Shown: positions 14,178 to 18,906 of the stretch, piece by piece | Layout of the letters: each line of letters starts with the position of its first letter | Position numbering within the stretch: position 1 is the stretch's first letter | From: Collinsella sp. | GTDB lineage: Bacteria; Actinomycetota; Coriobacteriia; Coriobacteriales; Coriobacteriaceae | Reading direction: 5' to 3' | Assembly: GCA_018382125.1 (NCBI GenBank) | Contig: JAGZQO010000035.1 | Coordinates: forward strand, 1 to 18,906 | DNA length: 18,906 nucleotides | Made by a program: the position numbers and the translations under genes | The notes under the pieces: model-generated | Databases searched by the model: none | What the model saw: the letters and a program-made list of their open reading frames with translations, nothing else | Told to the model about the DNA's origin: nothing

Positions 14178-14239
14178 CCCCATCTTAACCCAAAATCATG
14201 TCCGTTCGGTCAATTAGTTTCCCGCTTCGAACTTTTTTG

Positions 14240-14267
14240 TTGACCATGGCTTACTTTCGTGTATAAG
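14240..14267 (+). promoter_or_regulatory. Sigma-70 promoter of the DUF3793-flavodoxin operon
   Basis: TTGACC (14240-14245) and TATAAG (14262-14267) are 16 bases apart, about 40 bases upstream of the first start codon. The region just downstream contains TTTTCCTAGGTTAAC, but a full metal-repressor box is not convincing. Confidence 0.65.
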
Positions 14268-14305
14268 TTTTCCTAGGTTAACAGTTTAGATCCGTAAGGA
14301 GCGCC

Positions 14306-15010
14306 GTGACTCGAACCATAGACATCCCAACGTTTCAGGCAGCAGTCGTGCGCAACTGCTCTCCCACGCTCGCGGGCATCAAGCCGGCATCGCTCTTTAC
14401 CTATCCAGGCACCTATGCCCACGGGGACGGCTCGACCGCAACCGAAACCATCGCAGAACGCCGAGCACGCCTGCTCAACGTTATCGCCCAGTGCAATCGC
14501 GAGCTTGACCCGTTCGGTATCCACCTGAGTGTTTTGGTCTGGCGGCCCTGCGGAGCGCTCGTGTATATGTACCGAGCCAAAAGCCTCACCACCTATTTCG
14601 CAGACCCTCGCGCCCAAACGGCGCTCGCCTCGGAAGGCTACGACACGAGAGACCTTTCGACATGCCTTGTGCATTTGGCATCACGCATCACGCTCGCGAG
14701 CAATAACGTCGCGGAATGCGCCTGTAGCCAGACTCGATGCGCACTACCCCAGCAAGCTAGCTGCAGCAACAACTGCACCTGCGAGTTTCCGCACGAAATA
14801 GGCTACTTCCTCGGATATCCCTACGACGACGTGCACGAGTTTATCGCCCAGCGCGGCGAGAACTACAAGGTCTTTGGAGCTTGGAAGGTCTACACGAATG
14901 TCGAGCAAGCGCTTGCGATGTTTGACGCCTACCGCGCTTGCACTCAATACCTCACCTTTGTCTATCAGCAGGGCTGCAGCCTGGCGCAACTTGCCCAGGC
15001 AACCCGATAG
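14306..15010 (+). CDS. DUF3793 family protein with cysteine-rich insertion
   Basis: This 234-aa protein matches DUF3793 through its core FPHEIGYFLGYPYDDVHEFI and the later FGAWKVYTNVEQALAMFDAY. The family's function is unknown, but it is commonly next to flavodoxin genes in gut anaerobes. A cysteine-rich stretch (six Cys between about residues 138 and 160, including C-A-C and C-T-C) sits directly before the PHEIG core and looks inserted. It could bind metal or an iron-sulphur cluster, or form a redox switch. The start is GTG with TAAGGAG at short spacing. The flavodoxin gene follows after 46 bases on the same strand, and the gene has a clear upstream promoter. A redox role linked to flavodoxin is inferred only from context. 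Confidence 0.8.
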   Translation: MTRTIDIPTFQAAVVRNCSPTLAGIKPASLFTYPGTYAHGDGSTATETIAERRARLLNVIAQCNRELDPFGIHLSVLVWRPCGALVYMYRAKSLTTYFADPRAQTALASEGYDTRDLSTCLVHLASRITLASNNVAECACSQTRCALPQQASCSNNCTCEFPHEIGYFLGYPYDDVHEFIAQRGENYKVFGAWKVYTNVEQALAMFDAYRACTQYLTFVYQQGCSLAQLAQATR

Positions 15011-15056
15011 AACATAGAAGCCGCGGCAACCTGCCGCACAACTGAAAGGACTCAAC

Positions 15057-15476
15057 ATGAGCAAGATCGCCGTCGTCTACTGGAGCGGCACGGGCAACAC
15101 CGAGGCCATGGCAAACTTCGTTGCCGAAGGTGCAACCGATGTCGGCGCCGAGGCAGAGGTCATCCCCTGCGCCGACTTCTCTGCCGACAAGGCCGCCGAA
15201 TATGATGCCTTCGCCTTTGGCTGCCCCGCCATGGGTTCCGAGGAGCTTGAGTATGACGAGTTCCAGCCTATGTGGGACGAGGTCAAGGAGACCCTCGGTG
15301 ACAAGAAGGTCGTCCTCTTTGGCTCTTATTCGTGGGCCGAGGGCGAGTGGATGGACAACTGGAAGGCCGATGCCGATGAGGCAGGCGTCAACGTCGTCGA
15401 TTCCGTCATTTGCTACGATGCGCCCGATGATGAGGGCGAGACCGCTTGCAAGGCCCTCGGAGCCGAGCTCGCGTAA
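15057..15476 (+). CDS. Flavodoxin (short-chain)
   Basis: This 139-aa FMN protein is a soluble low-potential electron carrier that can replace ferredoxin. The phosphate-binding loop is WSGTGNTEAMA (residues 9-19). FGCPAMGSEE and FGSYSWAEGEWMDNW provide the flavin-flanking loops. Length and the alpha/beta order fit short-chain flavodoxins. AAAGGA precedes the ATG. It lies second in an operon with the DUF3793 gene and ends before a strong terminator. Its electron-donor and acceptor partners are not in the window. The recognition is secure, but the specific paralogue cannot be assigned. Confidence 0.95.
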   Translation: MSKIAVVYWSGTGNTEAMANFVAEGATDVGAEAEVIPCADFSADKAAEYDAFAFGCPAMGSEELEYDEFQPMWDEVKETLGDKKVVLFGSYSWAEGEWMDNWKADADEAGVNVVDSVICYDAPDDEGETACKALGAELA

Positions 15477-15528
15477 CGAACCCAGGGCCTCCAAAAGAGC
15501 CTGCATCAAAGCGCATCCTCATCCCTAC

Positions 15529-15570
15529 AAAAGAGCGGGGGCTGGATTCAAGTCCAGCCCCCGCTCTTTT
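15529..15570. terminator. Bidirectional terminator between flavodoxin and ABC ATPase genes
   Basis: A perfect 18-bp stem (15529-15546 with 15553-15570) closes a TTCAAG loop. The plus-strand arm ends in CTCTTTTAT, and the minus-strand arm ends in CTCTTTTGTAG. It serves both converging genes, ending at 15476 and 15594. Confidence 0.92.
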
Positions 15571-15593
15571 ATAACGGCAGTTACATCAACCGG

Positions 15594-16346
15594 CTACGAG
15601 ATATTGCCCAAGAACGCCTTGGTGCGCTCGCTCTTGGGGTGGTCGAAGACCTCGCTCGGCGTACCCTCTTCCACAATGACGCCGCCGTCCATAAAGACGA
15701 CGCGGTCGGCGACGTCGCGGGCAAAGCCCATCTCGTGCGTCACGACAATCATGGTCATGCCATCGCGTGCCAGGTCGCGCATGACACCCAGAACGTCGCG
15801 AACCAGCTCGGGATCGAGCGCCGACGTGGCCTCGTCAAAGAGCATAACGTGAGGGTTCATCGACAGGGCGCGGGCGATGGCAACGCGCTGCTGCTGGCCG
15901 CCCGAGAGCTGGCTCGGCATAAAGTCGATACGCTCGGCAAGACCGACCTTGGTCAGCTCCTCGACGGCGATCTTCTCGGCCTCTTCCTTGCTGCGCTTGA
16001 GCACCTTTTGCTGCGCAAGCATGACGTTCTTTTTGACCGATAGGTGCGGGAACAGGTTGAACTGCTGAAACACCATGCCCAAGTGCGTACGCACCTTATT
16101 GAGGTCAACGCCCTTGGCGCACACATCCACGCCCTCGACGACAATCGAACCACTCGTAGGATGCTCCAGACGATTGATGCAGCGAAGCATCGTCGACTTG
16201 CCCGAGCCCGAAGGACCCAGAACTACGACGACCTCGCCCTTATGCACATCCAGATCGATATCGCGCAGGACCACGTTATCGCCAAAGGCCTTCTGGAGGT
16301 TCTTAATGCTGACGACGACCTCGTTCGAGTTATTGGTTTCGCTCAT
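15594..16346 (-). CDS. Polar amino acid ABC transporter ATP-binding protein
   Basis: This 250-aa ATPase powers uptake at the inner face of the membrane. Walker A is GPSGSGKST (44-52), the Q-loop lies in FQQFNLFPHL, the signature is LSGGQQQR, Walker B is VMLFDEATSALDPE and the H-loop is VTHE. The FNLFPHLSVKKNV stretch is typical of the GlnQ/HisP polar amino acid subfamily. An AAGGAGG lies just before the ATG. The gene is last in the operon, 12 bases after the permease stop, so translation is likely coupled. The substrate cannot be named from the ATPase. Confidence 0.95.
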   Translation of the reverse strand: MSETNNSNEVVVSIKNLQKAFGDNVVLRDIDLDVHKGEVVVVLGPSGSGKSTMLRCINRLEHPTSGSIVVEGVDVCAKGVDLNKVRTHLGMVFQQFNLFPHLSVKKNVMLAQQKVLKRSKEEAEKIAVEELTKVGLAERIDFMPSQLSGGQQQRVAIARALSMNPHVMLFDEATSALDPELVRDVLGVMRDLARDGMTMIVVTHEMGFARDVADRVVFMDGGVIVEEGTPSEVFDHPKSERTKAFLGNIS

Positions 16347-16358
16347 GATAGGACCTCC

Positions 16359-17720
16359 TTACAGACCGGCGATGTGATCGGCAGGCGTCGCGACAACCTG
16401 TCCGGCGCTCTTAGCGGGACGCTTCTTCTTGGTCTCGGTCGTACCCAAAAGCCTCGCCTCAAGACCGCTCACCAAGCGAGCGAGCGGCAGGGTGATGACC
16501 AGATAGAACAGGGCGGCAACCACGTACGGTGTAATGGAGCCCGTCGTGGCCACGATGGTACGGGCGTTCATGACGATTTCGACCACACCCACGGCGGCAA
16601 GCAGCGACGTATCCTTGTAAAGCAAGATAAACTCGCTGGTCAGCGTAGGCAAAACATTGCGGAACGTCTGCGGAATCATAACGTAGAGCAGCGTCTGGAA
16701 GGCATTCATGCCCAGAGAGCGAGCAGCCTCGTTTTGGCCCTTGGGGATCGATTGAATACCGGCACGGAAGATCTCGCACAGGTACGCAGACGAGTTCATG
16801 GCCATGACGATAACGCCCAAAACATAGTCGTCCACCTTGACGCCGGCCAACGGCAGACCGAAGAACGCGATATAGATCTGCAGGAACGCCGGCGTACCGC
16901 GAATGATATTCACGTAGATGCCGGCGAGGCAGCGCAGGATGCGCGACTTGGAGATGCGCATAAGCGACAGGGCAAAGCCAAAGGGAATTGCCAGCGGAAA
17001 CGCCACGAGCACGATCGAAAGCGACATAAGGAAGCCCTTGAAGACGATCGGCAGGCTCTGGACCAAAATGACCGGGTTCAGGAACAGGCGCAGGAACATA
17101 TTGGAGTTCCACGCCTCGACCCACGGCTGCTCCTTAAGGTCGGCCAGGAAGTTATCGAAGACCGTCACGCCCTTGATCTCCACCGACGGAATCTTGGAGA
17201 TCTTCTTGGTCGAACCGTCGGCGAGCGTATAGGTGCCGCTAAAGGCCTCATCGCCGCCCTCGACGGGAAACGTCACACCGTAAACCTCGACGCGGAAATA
17301 GCCGCCGGCAGGCGCCGTCTCGCCAAAGTCAATCTTGAGCGTCTGGCCGTCAGCCTTGCACGTGGGCTTCATGGGCGTACGATCCATGAGGTCCTCGCCC
17401 GAGAGCATCGTCAATCGCGTGTCATCGGTACCAAACGTCGTGTCGTCGACAAACGTCAGCGAAAGACCGCTCAGCTCCTCGTCGGCATCGGCCTGGACCT
17501 CCCAGGTGATGCGCGTCTCGGTGCCGCCGACCACATCGCTACCCGAACCGGTATTGGGTCGGGCGGTAATCTTTGCGGTCTCAAGCGCCTGGGCGGTCGT
17601 GGGCACGCAGGCCCCCGCGCATACCAGGGCGAGCGCCACAGCCAGGGCACAGGCCAGCTTTTGGAGCATCGAGGGCAGTGGAAAACGCTGCTCCGCGGCC
17701 CCTTTGTTCAGTCGAGACAA
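16359..17720 (-). CDS. Amino acid ABC permease with extracytoplasmic N-terminal domain
   Basis: This 453-aa protein fuses a secretion-type N-terminus and a hydrophilic, beta-rich domain (about 47-185) to a HisM/GlnP-type permease (about 205-425). The permease part has several membrane helices and the ATPase-contacting EAA loop, EAARSLGMNAFQ (331-342). Ordinary permeases of this family are about 220-250 aa. The extra domain would face outside. It resembles no substrate-binding protein I recognise and might dock the lipoprotein. The start is TTG at 17720 because AGGAG lies 5 bases upstream. The longer frame runs through the upstream terminator hairpin, and the ATG at 17669 has no ribosome binding site. 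The N-terminal hydrophobic stretch (about 20-46) may be a signal peptide or an anchor. Confidence 0.85.
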   Translation of the reverse strand: MSRLNKGAAEQRFPLPSMLQKLACALAVALALVCAGACVPTTAQALETAKITARPNTGSGSDVVGGTETRITWEVQADADEELSGLSLTFVDDTTFGTDDTRLTMLSGEDLMDRTPMKPTCKADGQTLKIDFGETAPAGGYFRVEVYGVTFPVEGGDEAFSGTYTLADGSTKKISKIPSVEIKGVTVFDNFLADLKEQPWVEAWNSNMFLRLFLNPVILVQSLPIVFKGFLMSLSIVLVAFPLAIPFGFALSLMRISKSRILRCLAGIYVNIIRGTPAFLQIYIAFFGLPLAGVKVDDYVLGVIVMAMNSSAYLCEIFRAGIQSIPKGQNEAARSLGMNAFQTLLYVMIPQTFRNVLPTLTSEFILLYKDTSLLAAVGVVEIVMNARTIVATTGSITPYVVAALFYLVITLPLARLVSGLEARLLGTTETKKKRPAKSAGQVVATPADHIAGL

Positions 17721-17788
17721 GGTGGCTCCTATCGTAGAAGTTGCCGGCAAAACGAGACGGAAACGCTCTCCGTCAAGAGAAGCGCAAA

Positions 17789-17816
17789 GGCCCTTTCCGC
17801 CAAAACGGAAAGGGCC
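17789..17816 (-). terminator. Hairpin between binding-protein and permease genes
   Basis: GGCCCTTTCCG (17789-17799) pairs perfectly with CGGAAAGGGCC (17806-17816) around a 6-base loop, and on the minus strand TTTGCGCTTCTC follows. The weak T-tail suggests a partial terminator or a 3-prime stabilising structure, giving more binding protein than permease, as is usual in such operons. Confidence 0.7.
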
Positions 17817-17838
17817 CGCGCGCAATCAAGTAGTTATT

Positions 17839-18699
17839 TTACTTGATATTGTACTTAGCCATGAGGGCGTCGACGGTACCGTCGTCGGTCAGGTCCTTGA
17901 TAGCCTGGTTGATGTCGTCCTTGAGCTTGGTGTTGCCCTGGTTGATGGCGATGGCGTACTCCTCGCCGGTGCTGATCTGCTTGATGGTCTGGCAGGTGTT
18001 GAACTGCTCGGCGGTCAGCTGGCTGGCAACGGAGCGGTTGGTGACTACGGCGTCGCCCTTATCGGACTGCAGGGCGCTGAAGCACTCGGTGGCGTCCTTG
18101 TAGGGGACGATCTTGGCCTTGGGGAAGTTCTCCTGGGCAAAGGCCTCGGCGGTCGAGCCAGACTGGACGATGATGGTAGCGTCGGCGTTGTTGAGCTTCT
18201 CGCTGTAGTTGTCGGCCGTGATGTCGGTGTTATCGACCTTGGTCACGATAGCCTGATCGTCCATGTAGTAGGAATCAGAGAAAGTGACTTCCTTCTCACG
18301 CTCGGGCGTGTCGGTGATAGCCGCGATGGAAACGTCATACTTGGCGCCCGAAGCGACGCCCGGAACCAGCGTGTCAAAGTCATTGTTGACGTACTCGACA
18401 TCCAGACCCAGCTTGTCACCGATAGCCTTGATGAGCTCAAGGTCAAAGCCCTGGTAGTCGCCGTTGTCATCCTTGTACTCAAACGGCGCGTACTCGGCAG
18501 AGGTGCCGACGGTCAGCGTGCCGTCCTTGACGAGCGCGTACTCCTTGGAGCCGTCGACCTTCTCGACCTTAGCGTCGTCAGAGCTGCTGGGACCGGCATC
18601 AGAACCAGAGGTGGCGTTGGACGAACCGCAGCCCGTCAGAGCAAGGGCGAGTGCCATAGCACCCGTGGCGGCAAATGCGCCAAGCTTCTTCAGCTTCAT
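17839..18699 (-). CDS. Amino acid-binding lipoprotein of ABC transporter
   Basis: This 286-aa solute-binding protein (family 3) has a lipoprotein signal with lipobox LTGC (C24), so it is tethered to the outer face of the membrane. After a Ser/Asp/Gly linker comes the core: LTVGTSAEYAPFEYKDDNG, a FDLELIKAIGDKLGL lobe, VASGAKYDVSIAAITDTPERE and the C-terminal lobe ending in DALMAKYNIK. The family binds polar or charged amino acids; the exact ligand is not determined. The ATG at 18699 has GGAAGGAG upstream, and the longer frame from 18765 overlaps the promoter. It is the first gene of the operon, with the permease following after a hairpin. Confidence 0.92.
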   Translation of the reverse strand: MKLKKLGAFAATGAMALALALTGCGSSNATSGSDAGPSSSDDAKVEKVDGSKEYALVKDGTLTVGTSAEYAPFEYKDDNGDYQGFDLELIKAIGDKLGLDVEYVNNDFDTLVPGVASGAKYDVSIAAITDTPEREKEVTFSDSYYMDDQAIVTKVDNTDITADNYSEKLNNADATIIVQSGSTAEAFAQENFPKAKIVPYKDATECFSALQSDKGDAVVTNRSVASQLTAEQFNTCQTIKQISTGEEYAIAINQGNTKLKDDINQAIKDLTDDGTVDALMAKYNIK

Positions 18700-18756
18700 A
18701 ATCAGTCTCCTTCCGGTGACCTCGTTTGATTCAGAGGTCTGCAAAAACTGTTGGCT

Positions 18757-18785
18757 ATTATGCACCCGGAATTACGAATCTGCAA
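18757..18785 (-). promoter_or_regulatory. Sigma-70 promoter of the amino acid transporter operon
   Basis: On the minus strand TTGCAG (complement of 18780-18785) and an extended -10, TG-CATAAT (complement of 18757-18762), are 17 bases apart. The promoter lies about 60 bases upstream of the lipoprotein start and explains the high expression expected for a binding protein. Confidence 0.75.
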
Positions 18786-18842
18786 TGAGAAAACTGATTG
18801 AAACAAACCCATAACGTGAATGGAATACTCTACTTTGTGACA

Positions 18843-18862
18843 GTCATTACTGCTGCAATGAC
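18843..18862. promoter_or_regulatory. Inverted repeat upstream of the transporter promoter
   Basis: GTCATTACTGCTGCAATGAC has perfect 6-bp arms separated by 8 bases, about 60 bases upstream of the -35 box. An activator or repressor site is possible; sequence alone cannot say which. The rest of 18786-18906 shows no gene. Confidence 0.25.
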
Positions 18863-18906
18863 CTTAATAGTCTAATTTCAGCTGCATAACCTGCAAGTTC
18901 GTTCGG

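Noticed and set aside
14268..14284. A DtxR/IdeR-type iron box (TAGGTTA) near the flavodoxin operon promoter
   Set aside because: Only one half-site matches the palindromic consensus; the second half shows essentially no agreement.
17721..17825. Longer N-terminus of the ABC permease from 17825
   Set aside because: Those codons read through the terminator hairpin after the lipoprotein gene, and a TTG with a strong AGGAG at 17720 explains the start better.
16044..18729. Long plus-strand frames (16044-17846 and 17335-18729) across the ABC operon
   Set aside because: They lie antisense to ATPase, permease and lipoprotein genes with clear family motifs, and have no ribosome binding sites or recognisable domains.
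1..18906. CRISPR array, rRNA or tRNA genes, intact transposase or integrase
   Set aside because: No regularly spaced long repeats, conserved RNA cores or recombinase motifs were seen on either strand.

Overview
The window looks like a chromosomal segment of a high-GC gut actinobacterium of class Coriobacteriia, most likely Collinsella or a close relative. This is inferred from overall GC richness, GTG/TTG starts behind strong AGGAGG-type ribosome binding sites, and the gene content: a DUF3793-flavodoxin pair, an LPxTG-like anchored surface protein, and a polar amino acid ABC operon. No sequence search could be run, so the genus is not proven. No rRNA, tRNA, CRISPR array or intact transposase was recognised.

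Layout, left to right. Bases 1-389 hold the possible tail of a plus-strand gene, a terminator hairpin, and a 228-base element bounded by ~46-base imperfect inverted repeats with a perfect 15-bp hairpin inside. Bases 390-2878 carry three minus-strand genes: a Cof-type HAD phosphatase, a beta-phosphoglucomutase-like HAD phosphatase, and a fructoselysine-6-kinase-like PfkB kinase. A terminator separates the first two. Bases 2879-3367 are intergenic, with a CA-rich, spaced direct-repeat leader. Bases 3368-6218 are a compact plus-strand module: an unrecognised 296-aa protein, a ClpP-like protease with an unusually short segment after the catalytic serine, and a TraG/VirD4-type coupling ATPase without a membrane anchor. 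No relaxase or other conjugation gene is present, so this is the best candidate for an undescribed system.

Bases 6360-8054 are glucose-6-phosphate isomerase (minus). A degenerate, half-length iron-alcohol-dehydrogenase-like gene (8254-8829, minus) sits between copies of an AAAAAGGGACAG repeat. Next is an SOS-type mutagenesis operon (9003-10926, plus): two LexA-like boxes, a Y-family DNA polymerase and a YolD-like partner. It converges, with overlapping stop codons, on a large secreted beta-propeller-like surface protein (10923-13475, minus). A small membrane-anchored heavy-metal-associated domain protein (minus) lies behind a CsoR-like GC-tract operator.

The right third holds a DUF3793-flavodoxin operon (plus) and a polar amino acid ABC transporter (minus) transcribed in the order binding lipoprotein, permease, ATPase. 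The permease carries an unusual extracytoplasmic N-terminal domain and is best started at a TTG. A hairpin between lipoprotein and permease probably reduces downstream expression, and a strong bidirectional terminator separates the ATPase from flavodoxin.
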